From assembly GCA_016926625.1 (NCBI GenBank), contig JAFGOE010000109.1:1-64000 (forward strand): a stretch of DNA of 64,000 nucleotides. Direction: 5' to 3'. The position numbers and the translations under genes were made by a program. Below, one piece after another: positions 29,211 through 38,774 of this stretch; within the stretch, counting starts at the first letter, position 1, and each line of letters begins with the position of its first letter. The notes below the pieces were generated by a model. The model was not told the origin of the DNA. It saw only the letters and a list, made by a program, of their open reading frames with translations, and made no database searches. This DNA is from Candidatus Zhuqueibacterota bacterium. GTDB taxonomy: Bacteria > Zhuqueibacterota > Zhuqueibacteria > Thermofontimicrobiales > Thiofontviventaceae.

Positions 29211-30677
29211 CTATTTTTCTGCAGGCTGCTTAATGAGACCTGTACGTTTACCTAAAATCTGAATATTCTTGATGACCGTATCGATTTCATCAGGATAAAA
29301 TCCTTTCATCACAAGCAGTAGCAATAAATACAGGGCAGCCGTGATGAGTATCATAAGTATGTCCGGTACCATCGGAAATACTCTAAATAACATATAGATG
29401 GTGGCTGAGGCCACGAGCGGTCGCACCGTAAGCTCCAACATAGGCAATTTAATACGATGCCAATAGAGATAGATTGATAATCCGGCAAAGAGCAATAACT
29501 CCGAGATGACCGTAGCTACCGCTGAACCGTTGTACCCGTAACTCGAGATGAGAATGAGGTTCAATGCGATTTTAATGACCAAACTGACCAGACCTAACAC
29601 CATCATCACTCTCTGTTTATTGATCGATATCAGCGTTGCGTTGAGCATCCAATTAGGATATTGAAACGCTATACCGAAAAACAATATCTGCAACGTCAAG
29701 ATCGCGCCTTCGAATTCCTGATGGAAAAAGAAACGAATCAGAAAGCTCGAAAAGATAATTCCATACGTCAGCGTCGGCAAACCGGCAAAAAACATATATC
29801 GCACGCCGCGTATGGCCAGGCCGCGATGATGATCCCGATTGACCGCATACAACTCGGACAAACGAGGCAGAAAGACGAGCCAAAATATGGTCGGCACGAT
29901 CGTGATCCCCTCATATATTTTAAACGCCGCATTGTATAGCCCAACCTCGGCGTATGTCCTCATCAAGGATAGCATGACCGTATCGATATACGAAAACAAC
30001 GTCAAAATAACAAAAAACAGACCCAGGGGAAACGCCTCGATTTGAAGATTCTTCATAAATTTCAAATTGAAATGAATCTTGATCGGGGATATCTTGAATC
30101 GAAGCACGATCAGAGTGATAAGGAAGTCGATAAATCTGACCGATACGAAGCACAGCGTAAACGGCATGAGCGACTTCCATCGGAAAAGTGCCGCCAGGCC
30201 GAAGCCCAGTAAACTTAAGCGTTCGATGATGACGAGTATGGTATCCCAACCGAACTGATCGTGTGCCTGGAAGAAGATACGAAAGGTATATTTCATATTC
30301 TTTAAAAAGGATGACACAGTAAGAATATATATGATGGTCTTGATTCTTCCTTCATATCCCAGCGCATTCACGATAACGAGCATCAGTACGTAAATGACCA
30401 AACAAAGGAGTATTTTCCAAACCAGCAAATTTCCTATGTATTTTTCAGTCTCATTCTTATCACGTGATACATTTCGGATACTGATGTCGCGGAGTCCAAA
30501 ATCGGTGAACATCTCGAAAATCGTGGCAATCGACAGGGCGGTCGTAAAGATGCCATATTCTGAACTCCCCAAAACTCGTCCGAGGAACGTGAGCAGAATA
30601 AACAGAAAGAACGTCGTCAGAGTAGAGATGCTTGAAAAAAATAAATTTTTGACTATGTTATATTCTTTATTTTTCAC
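29211..30677 (-). CDS. wzx: Wzx-type polysaccharide flippase (MVF/MATE-like superfamily)
   Basis: This 488-residue protein has about 12-14 membrane helices. The N-terminus FFLFILLTFLGRVLGSSEYG and TALSIATIFEMFTDFGLRD match polysaccharide_synt (PF01943-like) flippases, which carry undecaprenyl-diphosphate-linked repeat units to the periplasm. It is the only clear Wzx in the locus and pairs with the Wzy/WaaL-like protein at 1382-2788 and Wzc/Wza at 42671-45714, so Wzx/Wzy-dependent assembly is likely. Intergenic gaps are 13-23 bases on either side. Confidence 0.9.
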   Translation of the reverse strand: MKNKEYNIVKNLFFSSISTLTTFFLFILLTFLGRVLGSSEYGIFTTALSIATIFEMFTDFGLRDISIRNVSRDKNETEKYIGNLLVWKILLCLVIYVLMLVIVNALGYEGRIKTIIYILTVSSFLKNMKYTFRIFFQAHDQFGWDTILVIIERLSLLGFGLAALFRWKSLMPFTLCFVSVRFIDFLITLIVLRFKISPIKIHFNLKFMKNLQIEAFPLGLFFVILTLFSYIDTVMLSLMRTYAEVGLYNAAFKIYEGITIVPTIFWLVFLPRLSELYAVNRDHHRGLAIRGVRYMFFAGLPTLTYGIIFSSFLIRFFFHQEFEGAILTLQILFFGIAFQYPNWMLNATLISINKQRVMMVLGLVSLVIKIALNLILISSYGYNGSAVATVISELLLFAGLSIYLYWHRIKLPMLELTVRPLVASATIYMLFRVFPMVPDILMILITAALYLLLLLVMKGFYPDEIDTVIKNIQILGKRTGLIKQPAEK

Positions 30678-30689
30678 TCGTCCTACTTA

Positions 30690-31811
30690 TTAAATGATTT
30701 GTTCAATTCTCTCAGCCAATTTGGTCAGAGCACCTGACCACGTGAACTCTTGCTTCAGCAGTTCGAAGTCGCTTGCATCAACGGGATTGTTTTCTTTAAG
30801 CAATTTGACGATTGTATCGGCGAATTCCGAGACAGATACGATGTGTAATGTTCTATATTTTTTAGGAACGGCCCTGGCTGCTGCCTCCGTCGCTACGATC
30901 GGTTTACCGCAGGCCAGTGATTCGATAATTTTTGTCGGCATGCCCCATCCCGCTAATATGGGTGATATCATCACATCGCAACCCTTGAGATATTCCTCCA
31001 GATGTTCTACAAATCCCAGAAACTCCACATTGGGATGCTTGATGTCATTCGGCGGATTGGCACCGATAAACTGAAATTTGACATCAGGATAATGCGCCAC
31101 CACCTGATCGACGACCTGATCGCATGCTGCATATACCGCATCTCGATTGGTGGAAATATTGTAATTCCCGAAGAACAGGATCTTCTTTGCCTCATTGTTC
31201 GGCGCCTCATAGTATGGATTATAGATGGACTCATTGAAGCACTGCGGAACGACGTGCATGAGCAATTTATCCTTCCATTTGCTGTAAAATTCCGCATCAG
31301 CATCAGAAATAGGCACAAGCAATGAGCACTTTTTAACACCCTTCTTCTCGATATGATAGACCCGCGGTACGAACAGGTACCTTCTTTTATCTTGCTTCGC
31401 CTTGCCCAGATATTGTCTGTATTCTATGTTATGAGAGCAATAGATGAACGGAACCTGATATTTCTGCCTCAGTTTGAGCCCGTACATAGCGCTGATGCCA
31501 TAATCCGTCAATACGATATCAAAGTGGTGTTTCGAAATGAGCTTCTCCGCTTCCTGATATAGGCGATCACTAAAGATAAAATAATCCTTCTGAGAAAAAG
31601 GAATTTTCCTTTTCGACTGTGTACCCGTGACGCGCCATTCAAATTTTTCTTCCAGGTCAGGATCACCAGGGTGACCGGATCCTTCGAGATAGACGAGATC
31701 GATATCGAAAACACGTGCCAGATTCGTCACAAATTCCCCTCCGCGAACACCGGCTCCGGTATACGGGACATGGGGATCGTAAACACTGAGATATAACATT
31801 CGTTTCTTCAT
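30690..31811 (-). CDS. GT4 family glycosyltransferase
   Basis: A 373-residue GT-B enzyme. The acceptor domain begins MLYLSVYDPHVPYTGAGVRGGEF; the donor domain has ILFFGNYNISTNRDAV near 215, FIGANPPNDI and ISPILAGWGMPTKIIESLACGKPIV near 295. This last pattern is that of the GT4/GT1 PLP-like branch, with the second conserved Glu present. The gene start overlaps the upstream acyltransferase by four bases (ATGA). Specificity is unknown. Confidence 0.9.
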   Translation of the reverse strand: MKKRMLYLSVYDPHVPYTGAGVRGGEFVTNLARVFDIDLVYLEGSGHPGDPDLEEKFEWRVTGTQSKRKIPFSQKDYFIFSDRLYQEAEKLISKHHFDIVLTDYGISAMYGLKLRQKYQVPFIYCSHNIEYRQYLGKAKQDKRRYLFVPRVYHIEKKGVKKCSLLVPISDADAEFYSKWKDKLLMHVVPQCFNESIYNPYYEAPNNEAKKILFFGNYNISTNRDAVYAACDQVVDQVVAHYPDVKFQFIGANPPNDIKHPNVEFLGFVEHLEEYLKGCDVMISPILAGWGMPTKIIESLACGKPIVATEAAARAVPKKYRTLHIVSVSEFADTIVKLLKENNPVDASDFELLKQEFTWSGALTKLAERIEQII

Positions 31812-32557
31812 GATACATTCTCTTCTTTTCTGTTCTTAAGCACTTTGGCAGGAATGCCAACGGCGATCGAATAATCGGGTATATCATTGTTGACCACAGC
31901 GCTGGTACCGATGATACAGTCGCGTCCGATGGTAACGCCATCCATGACCTGCACATTGGAACCCAACCAGATATTCTCCTTTAGCAGGATCCCTTTCGAT
32001 TCTCGTTCCTGTTCCAGGGGTGCTTTGTCGAGATCCTTAAACGTATGGGTACCACCGATGAGATAACAATAGGCCGCTATCAATGCATTTTTCGACAATT
32101 TGACCGAACTGGCCGAAAATATTTGGCAATTGAAGCCCATATTTACATGGTCTTCCAGGATGATATCACCATTCTTACAGTTTAATATCGTGTTTCTGCC
32201 GATGAAGACACCATCACCTATTTCAATTCCCATGTTATTCTGTCCTTTTGCATCAAGGACCACATTGTCGTCTATGACCACGTTATGACCGATAGTGATC
32301 TTATGGGGATGACGCAGCACCACGTTCTGACCAAACGAAACATTATTACCAACGCTCTTAAGCAACATCGGATAGAGCAGTTTTCGCAAGACTAATCCCA
32401 ATGCACCTGGTACCCAACTTGCAATTAACATGATAAATTCATACTTCACGAGTTGCATCAATCCACTTCGCCCCACAATCAGTTGCTGATATTTCTTGAG
32501 AGCAGAGCTCTTTTCGGTAAACAACTCTTTTTGAATTTCGACGGTTTCTTTTTTCAT
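31808..32557 (-). CDS. Hexapeptide-repeat O-acyltransferase (WcaF/LpxA-fold)
   Basis: This 249-residue protein has a helical N-terminal part of about 75 residues followed by a long left-handed beta-helix with repeats such as IGHNVVIDDNVVLDAKG, IGDGVFIGRNTIL and IWLGSNVQVMDGVTIGRD. It ends SIAVGIPAKVLKNRKEE, the usual tail of sugar O-acetyltransferases. The probable reaction is acetyl (or other acyl) transfer to the glycan. The N-terminal extension is longer than in maltose acetyltransferases. Coupled by ATGA to the GT4 gene downstream. Confidence 0.88.
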   Translation of the reverse strand: MKKETVEIQKELFTEKSSALKKYQQLIVGRSGLMQLVKYEFIMLIASWVPGALGLVLRKLLYPMLLKSVGNNVSFGQNVVLRHPHKITIGHNVVIDDNVVLDAKGQNNMGIEIGDGVFIGRNTILNCKNGDIILEDHVNMGFNCQIFSASSVKLSKNALIAAYCYLIGGTHTFKDLDKAPLEQERESKGILLKENIWLGSNVQVMDGVTIGRDCIIGTSAVVNNDIPDYSIAVGIPAKVLKNRKEENVS

Positions 32558-32566
32558 TCTATGTCC

Positions 32567-33553
32567 TTATAACAAATTCTCCTGTCGATACCAATCAGCG
32601 GTCATTTTCAAACCAGTGACTAAATCGACTTTAGGATTATATCCCAGGAGTCGTTTGGCCTTCGAAATATCGAAAGCCCTGTCCTTGATAAAAAAATCGA
32701 CCCTGCGGCGATAGATCGGTGGATTGATTCGAAAAGGATAGCAAGCGATTTCGCAGAGTAATCCACCTAACCATACGGGCCACACGGGAATACTGGCCTT
32801 CGGCTCCGGCACGCCCAGGATGCTGGCGAGTAATTTGACGAATTCACTCAATTTCAAATATTGATTACCCCCAAGGGTAAAAATTTCACCAATGGCCTCA
32901 TTCTTCTCTCCGCAAAGGATGATTCCATCGACTAAATCCCTGACAAACGTCAAATGATACAGGACGTCCCCTTTTCCGATCATACGAAATTTGCCACTGT
33001 TAACCCACCTGAATATTTTCAGAAAGCGGAGATCACCTGGTCCATAAATACCGACGGGTCGGAACACGACCCCTTCGATGGCGTTCTCTTTAAAGAATTT
33101 CAAAGCCAGTTTTTCACCTTCGACTTTGGACCGTTGGTATACGTCGCCAGGGTCATAAGGGTCGCTCTCTTTCGCCGGAGGATTTTTTATCTCGCCCTGA
33201 ACACCAACCGTACTACAATGCACGAAACGCCTGACGTTAGCGGCTAGAGATGCTTCCAACAAATTTTTCGTTCCTCCCACATTCACATCAAAAAAATACT
33301 GATTGGGGACATTTTGCTCTCTGAAGATAGCGGCTATATGAAATACAATCTCCACATCTTCTACAGCCGGTATCAATGTCTCCTTGTTTGTTAAGTCGCC
33401 GATGACAACGTCTACACCTAACTCTTTTAATTTGTCGACGTTTTGGTTGGCCAGGGAGAGAGCTCTCACCTCATAACCTCGTTTTGCCAACTCTTCCGTC
33501 AGATAGCCACCCGTAAACCCGGTGGCGCCGGTAACTAGAACTTTTTTCTTCAT
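32567..33553 (-). CDS. NAD(P)-dependent SDR, epimerase/dehydratase family
   Basis: A 328-residue extended short-chain dehydrogenase. The nucleotide loop is VLVTGATGFTGGYL at the N-terminus, HIAAIF follows near 75, and YQRSKVEGE near 140 is the catalytic YxxxK with the upstream CSTVGV supplying Ser/Thr. Sequence flavour resembles dihydroflavonol-reductase or 3-beta-HSD-like members (HRF-type GDLTN, VVFRPVGIYGPGD) rather than GalE. Likely it forms or reduces a sugar nucleotide or a lipid-linked intermediate; the exact reaction cannot be read. Confidence 0.88.
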   Translation of the reverse strand: MKKKVLVTGATGFTGGYLTEELAKRGYEVRALSLANQNVDKLKELGVDVVIGDLTNKETLIPAVEDVEIVFHIAAIFREQNVPNQYFFDVNVGGTKNLLEASLAANVRRFVHCSTVGVQGEIKNPPAKESDPYDPGDVYQRSKVEGEKLALKFFKENAIEGVVFRPVGIYGPGDLRFLKIFRWVNSGKFRMIGKGDVLYHLTFVRDLVDGIILCGEKNEAIGEIFTLGGNQYLKLSEFVKLLASILGVPEPKASIPVWPVWLGGLLCEIACYPFRINPPIYRRRVDFFIKDRAFDISKAKRLLGYNPKVDLVTGLKMTADWYRQENLL

Positions 33554-33600
33554 ATCGAATTCCTGTCTTGATTTATTCGCGTCATAAACATTCGATGAAT

Positions 33601-35277
33601 CTAAGCCGGGACGTACAACTGTTTGACCTCTTCGATCTCTGCTTTCGCTCTTTCATCCGTCCATACCAGCTCGTGACCCATGATATTTGCTATCTCAACA
33701 AGCGTGGTGTCTCCTGGTTTCTCGCCCGATCCTATATCTGTTCTCCGCAATACGACATCCGAAAGCTTCATCGCCATCTCTTCACGTACCGCGTGCAACA
33801 CCTCGGCTCTGACGACTTCATTCGTTCCTGGTAAAAACCTCATCCATGATGGATCAGACTGGCCGTAACAATAAATATCATTGATAGCAGAACCGTAATT
33901 ATACGTCAGATGACTTATCGCTGATTCTCCAAGTTTGTACGGATCATCACCGATATTATGATTTAAAAATTCCTCGAATCGATCAATATCGCCCCCGTAT
34001 AGACGCGTGGTATCCGTATTCGATTTTTTCATTGGGATGGATAATCGTTTACATATTAAATTAATCGTCTTCTGGGCAACGTCTCGAGCGGTGGTATATT
34101 TAACGCCTACCACACTTACGATGCCATCGACGTTGTCTGTTTTCTGATGATCATAAATTTTATAATGCTTAACGAGATTTACTTCCCCTGTTTTTGGATT
34201 CGTCCCGGTCATCGGTAGAAAACCTGAATAGAAGTAAGATACCTCCGCTCTCTTAATATTTGCACCCGGATGTGCATTATTCACTGCGTCGAGGAATTCT
34301 TCAATTTCAGCCTCTGTCACCTTAAATCCATCTTGCTTACCCGAATAAGGCAAATGGTTCGTACCGATAATCGTTTTATCTCGCCATGGAGCAAAAAATA
34401 GGATACGATACCCATTGTATTCGCGTCCATCCTCGAAGACATGTCGGTACGGACCGGAAAGTCCGGCTGCATATTGGCCCGTGATATTGCGATTAACAAC
34501 CAGATTCATGGCCGTGGACAGGTTGAATTTTTTAGTAGTCGATGCACCATTGATTGACGCCAGGATATCATCGACCCACGGCCCTGCATTGTTCACGATC
34601 ATTTTAGCACGAATATCAAAGTGTTCACCCGTCAACGTATCTTCCACTCGCACGCCAATGGCTTTACCATTTTTTTGCAGTAAGTCCACGGCCTTCACAT
34701 AATTTGCCACGTCTGCACCGCGCTGAGTAGCCGAGAGGATAAACGAAAGCAACAGACGTTCGGTGTTATAACATTGACAATCATACCATAACGCGCCACC
34801 ATTTAAATTATATTTATCATATCCGGGAATCAATTCCCTTAGTTTTTTAGACGACATGGTGTAACCGTTGGGTATGTATTTATGAGGGTCTTCCGATCGG
34901 TTTCTGTCCACACTCAAAACATCGTTCGCCAACAGAGCAGACGACATAGCGGGTCTGCTTTTCAACTTATAGCTGTAAGTCGGCATGATGACCGGCATCG
35001 GATAGACCAGGTTTGGAGCGATGTGCATCAAAATCCGACGCTCCCTGATTGATTCTCTCACTCTCTTCAGATCTAACGTCTGTAAATAGCGTAACCCTCC
35101 GTGCATGATCTTCAGACTATTTGCCGAAGTCGCATGTCCAAAATCTTGTTTTTCAATGAGTGCAACCTTCAGCCCTCTCAACGCTGCATCCCAGGTCGCA
35201 GACGCTCCGTAAATACCTGCACCAATGATTAGAACGTCGTATTCTTCATTCGCCAGTTTCTTTAAATCTCTTTTCAT
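33601..35277 (-). CDS. glpD: FAD-dependent glycerol-3-phosphate dehydrogenase (GlpD/GlpA family)
   Basis: This 558-residue flavoprotein begins with the FAD loop DVLIIGAGIYGASATWDAAL and HATSANSLKIMHGGLRYLQ, the family signature. IVNNAGPWVDD near 225 and the G3P-binding region FFAPWRDKTIIGTNH near 290 follow, with a C-terminal helical cap. The standard reaction oxidises sn-glycerol-3-phosphate to dihydroxyacetone phosphate with transfer to quinone. It has no glycerol kinase or transporter beside it and lies inside a polysaccharide locus, which is unusual. Possible links are glycerol-phosphate decoration or oxidation of a related polyol phosphate; these are guesses. Confidence 0.9.
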   Translation of the reverse strand: MKRDLKKLANEEYDVLIIGAGIYGASATWDAALRGLKVALIEKQDFGHATSANSLKIMHGGLRYLQTLDLKRVRESIRERRILMHIAPNLVYPMPVIMPTYSYKLKSRPAMSSALLANDVLSVDRNRSEDPHKYIPNGYTMSSKKLRELIPGYDKYNLNGGALWYDCQCYNTERLLLSFILSATQRGADVANYVKAVDLLQKNGKAIGVRVEDTLTGEHFDIRAKMIVNNAGPWVDDILASINGASTTKKFNLSTAMNLVVNRNITGQYAAGLSGPYRHVFEDGREYNGYRILFFAPWRDKTIIGTNHLPYSGKQDGFKVTEAEIEEFLDAVNNAHPGANIKRAEVSYFYSGFLPMTGTNPKTGEVNLVKHYKIYDHQKTDNVDGIVSVVGVKYTTARDVAQKTINLICKRLSIPMKKSNTDTTRLYGGDIDRFEEFLNHNIGDDPYKLGESAISHLTYNYGSAINDIYCYGQSDPSWMRFLPGTNEVVRAEVLHAVREEMAMKLSDVVLRRTDIGSGEKPGDTTLVEIANIMGHELVWTDERAKAEIEEVKQLYVPA

Positions 35278-35410
35278 AATTTTACCTTCTCAATTTATTA
35301 AAAAATTGTAACTATATCCATAAACTAAACGGACGTCGATAATTTACCCCTCAACGATCACCATTCCTCCCCTTCATCCTGATAAATTAGACGTCTCGCG
35401 TATATACTAA

Positions 35411-37297
35411 TTAACGCATATACAGATCAAACCACATCCCAAACATCATCAGAGCCCACAGTCGGTGACTATGATTTTTAATTCCTTTCAGATGTTCTGT
35501 CTTCAATTGCTCTACATATGAAGGATCAAAGAACCCTTCTCGCGAAATCTTTTCAGTCGCCAGGACATCGGTCATCATCGGTTTCAGGTCCTGGCGCAAC
35601 CAATTTTTAATCGGAATACTAAACCCCTGTTTCCCTCGGTAGAGGATATCATGCGGCAGGATGTCGTCCATGGCCTTTTTCAAGATGTATTTCGTCTGAT
35701 GATGACGTAATTTCATATTGCTGGGTATACTCGCCGCCAGTTCTACAAAACGATAATCCAGGAAGGGGACACGTGCCTCGAGTGAGGTGGCCATGCTCAT
35801 CCTGTCGACCTTTACGAGGATATCATCCACTAAATAGGTCTTGATATCGACATAGAGTTGCTGACTCGTCGCATCGTGCTTTAAATAATCGATATTCGCA
35901 AAATAGGTTCGAATAAACTTATAAGGATCCTTTTCTAAAATACCATACTTCATATCGTTATTGTAAAGCTTCGATTTCTCCTGCTCTAGCAGAAAAATCA
36001 TCCATCGAACATGCCGGAGATCCTCGGGCAAGGTTGATCCCTCGACGAAACGTTTGATTTTATTGATGATCCCTTTTTTCTGCGAAGACGGCGGAACCCT
36101 GTCTAAAATCCCGGGTATGAACTTCGATCGAATCGATGCAGGAATCATGGAATATTTCCGGTAATAGCGGTCGGCGATGTAGGTATCATAACCGGCAAAC
36201 AGCTCATCGCCTCCGTCACCCGATAGTACGACCGTCACATATTCCCTGGCCATTTTCGAGACCAAATAAGTCGGAAATATTGAAAAATCTCCAAAAGGTT
36301 CATCGAGAAAATAGATTAAATTCTCAGTCAGCTCCACAGCATTGGGCTTGATGATGAATTCGTGATGATCAGTCTTAAACGTCCTGGCGATCAGTCGTGC
36401 GTAATCTAACTCGTTGTAAGTCGAATCTTCAAATCCGATCGAAAACGTCTTGACTGGTTGTTTCATCACCTGCGACATCAAAGCCACGATGGTGCTGGAG
36501 TCGATCCCTCCGCTTAAAAACGCACCGAGCGGAACATCGCTCATTAACCTGATCTTTACGGCATCGGATAGTAATTCCCGGATACGATACTTGAATTCAG
36601 CCTCTGACGCTTCGTTGAGATTGAATTCAACTTCCCAATATTTTTTAATTTTCAATTGACGGTTTGATAATGAAATCGAATGACCGGGCATCAACTTTTT
36701 AACATCCTGTAGAATGCTCAGCGGAGCAGGTATGTACTCAAATGTCAGGAAATTATCGAGTGCCTGTAAATCGATTCGCCGTGGAATCTCCTCCGTCTGC
36801 AAAATCGCTTTTATTTCGGAACCAAATATGAATCGTTCATGGTCATAGAAATAGTATAGTGGCTTTATCCCAATCCGATCTCGCGCGATGAACAACTTTT
36901 TCAGCTTCTGATCCCAAATAGCGAAGGCAAACATGCCGTTTAATTTAGCCGGACAATCCTCACCATACTCTTCGTAAGCATGCAAAATGGCTTCCGTGTC
37001 CGTTTTGGTCTTAAACTTATGTCCCTTCGCTTGTAACTGTCGACGCAGTTCATCGTGGTTATATATTTCGCCGTTGAATACAATCCATGTCGTATCATCT
37101 TCATTGCTGATCGGTTGTTTACCGGTTACCAGATCGATGATGCTCAACCGCCTCATACCCAGCCCCACATTGCCCTCCACCCATGTACCCACGTCATCAG
37201 GGCCTCGGTGTGTTATGGTATCACACATACGACCGATCATCGACGGATCGACACTTTTACTGACATCGTTATATATTAATCCACAAATTCCGCACAT
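35411..37297 (-). CDS. asnB: Asparagine synthetase-like amidotransferase, intact glutaminase
   Basis: A 628-residue AsnB-type protein with nucleophile Cys2 (MCGICGLIYN), HRGPD at 30-34, RRLSIIDLVTGKQPISNED, FNGEIYN at 74-80 and TDTEA near 100. The synthetase domain has GAFLSGGIDSSTIVALMSQ near 250 and SGDGGDELFAGYD. It resembles the protein at 4080-5981 closely throughout. It could make asparagine, but four homologues in one glycan locus argue for amidation of sugar carboxylates. It starts 16 bases after a GT4 gene; 133 bases separate its stop from glpD. Confidence 0.92.
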   Translation of the reverse strand: MCGICGLIYNDVSKSVDPSMIGRMCDTITHRGPDDVGTWVEGNVGLGMRRLSIIDLVTGKQPISNEDDTTWIVFNGEIYNHDELRRQLQAKGHKFKTKTDTEAILHAYEEYGEDCPAKLNGMFAFAIWDQKLKKLFIARDRIGIKPLYYFYDHERFIFGSEIKAILQTEEIPRRIDLQALDNFLTFEYIPAPLSILQDVKKLMPGHSISLSNRQLKIKKYWEVEFNLNEASEAEFKYRIRELLSDAVKIRLMSDVPLGAFLSGGIDSSTIVALMSQVMKQPVKTFSIGFEDSTYNELDYARLIARTFKTDHHEFIIKPNAVELTENLIYFLDEPFGDFSIFPTYLVSKMAREYVTVVLSGDGGDELFAGYDTYIADRYYRKYSMIPASIRSKFIPGILDRVPPSSQKKGIINKIKRFVEGSTLPEDLRHVRWMIFLLEQEKSKLYNNDMKYGILEKDPYKFIRTYFANIDYLKHDATSQQLYVDIKTYLVDDILVKVDRMSMATSLEARVPFLDYRFVELAASIPSNMKLRHHQTKYILKKAMDDILPHDILYRGKQGFSIPIKNWLRQDLKPMMTDVLATEKISREGFFDPSYVEQLKTEHLKGIKNHSHRLWALMMFGMWFDLYMR

Positions 37298-37313
37298 TCA
37301 TCTTGCTCCGTTC

Positions 37314-38492
37314 CTAATACTTTCTATTGCTCAGAACTTCATAGATCGCCATCGTCTTCTTTACATAGGCGTCATAGCTGTATTTTTCTTGCGATAATTT
37401 AAGTGCGTTGACTACGATGTTATCTTTTAACTTCGTATCAGTTAATATCTTGATTATACCGCTTGCAAACGCCTTCGCATCGATATCGGTGAGCACAGAA
37501 ACGTCATCGTTGAGCACCTGGGTATGTGTGATGTGATTGGTCGCGACCACAGGTTTACCTGACCTTAAATATTCATATATTTTTAAGGGCGTATTATTCC
37601 CTTCAATACGCGGAGTTACCAAAATATCTGCCGCATCGAGATAATACTTCACCTCATCGGGTTTGACCTGTCCGATAAAGACAAATGACGGAGCGATTCC
37701 CTTTTGGCGCACCATGTCCTGATATTTCTCTATTTGCTCCGTATGTCCCCCCACCACCATGAATGTAACTTCCTGATGTTGTTGCAGGACGATATTGCTC
37801 GCTTCGATCAGCAAATCGATCCCTTGATAGGGCTCGAGAGTACCGGAATAAAGAATGATCGTTTTATCCTTTAAATTACGACTGCCACGGATATCCGAGA
37901 TTTGTTTTTTATTCGTATCGAAGACCATGCTGTTATCAGCCACGTTTTCGATCAGCATCTGCGGTTTCGAGGGGAATTTTGCATGAACGTAGTTGTAGAG
38001 TTCAGGACAGATAGTGATCACCGCATGCGAGTTTGTTATCGTACTGTTCTCAAGAAATTCGAATAGTTTAATCAATGGTTTGAATTTTGAAAATTTAAAA
38101 TTTGTTAGCTGCTGCGGTAGGCTGGAGTGCATGTCGTAAAGGTGTTTGACATGAAATAATTTTGCCAGCAAGGTACCGAAGAAGCCGGCTTCCTCGTGAG
38201 AATGTACTACGTCATATCGATTCACGATGAGTAATCGCAGTGTCTTCAAAAAGAGAAACACGTCCAGAAACAACTTGGTGGGCGAGGGACCTATTTTGAT
38301 CTTCTTCACAAAGGGGATTTTCAACATCCGGTGATAGACTACATTCTGAATCGGGACATCCTCACCCAGATGATAGGTCACCAGATCGATGGTATGACCT
38401 AATCGTGAAAGCGTATTCAAGCGATGTAACACACTGATGGGAGTTCCCCTTGGCTGAAAAAACGGCTGCGGTGCTATCATCAATATTTTCAT
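37314..38492 (-). CDS. GT4 family glycosyltransferase
   Basis: This 392-residue GT-B enzyme starts MKILMIAPQPFFQPRGTPISV, a common start of exopolysaccharide GT4 enzymes, with VVHSHEEAGFFGTLLA near 95 and LYDMHSSLPQQL near 120. The donor domain has ILYSGTLEPYQGIDLLIEA near 215 and TPRIEGNNTPLKIYEYLRSGKPVVA near 305. An AAAGGA sequence lies about ten bases before the ATG. The 282-base gap upstream makes it the first gene of its segment. Specificity is unknown. Confidence 0.9.
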   Translation of the reverse strand: MKILMIAPQPFFQPRGTPISVLHRLNTLSRLGHTIDLVTYHLGEDVPIQNVVYHRMLKIPFVKKIKIGPSPTKLFLDVFLFLKTLRLLIVNRYDVVHSHEEAGFFGTLLAKLFHVKHLYDMHSSLPQQLTNFKFSKFKPLIKLFEFLENSTITNSHAVITICPELYNYVHAKFPSKPQMLIENVADNSMVFDTNKKQISDIRGSRNLKDKTIILYSGTLEPYQGIDLLIEASNIVLQQHQEVTFMVVGGHTEQIEKYQDMVRQKGIAPSFVFIGQVKPDEVKYYLDAADILVTPRIEGNNTPLKIYEYLRSGKPVVATNHITHTQVLNDDVSVLTDIDAKAFASGIIKILTDTKLKDNIVVNALKLSQEKYSYDAYVKKTMAIYEVLSNRKY

Positions 38493-38774
38493 AGTTTATC
38501 ATCCTTTCATGTAGTGCTGGTTGCTTTATCCACTATGCATCGCGTCTGATGATCCTGACCGAACGTTATTTGTGAGGAAACGATCATCTGACGCTACATT
38601 CCACGCAGCGAAGCGCAGCGGGAGGGGGGCTTGTATCATCAGTAGTTAAAACGGTCATTGTACACCAATAAACAGGCTCATACGACTATTTATTTTGCCT
38701 GTCATGATGTAACCAGATGGGACTTTTGATACAGCTTCCGCGTTACATCGATCCTATTTCGATTTCTATCTACT
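38493..38774. other. 282-base intergenic region between ugd and a GT4 gene
   Basis: No ORF is visible. It contains a GC-rich patch at 38604-38630 with the near-direct repeat CGCAGCG-AA-GCGCAGCG followed by a G run, unlike the surrounding AT-richer DNA. An inverted repeat ACAGGC/GCCTGT with a 19-base loop lies at 38672-38702 and may be a weak terminator for ugd. I find no convincing promoter. Confidence 0.4.
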
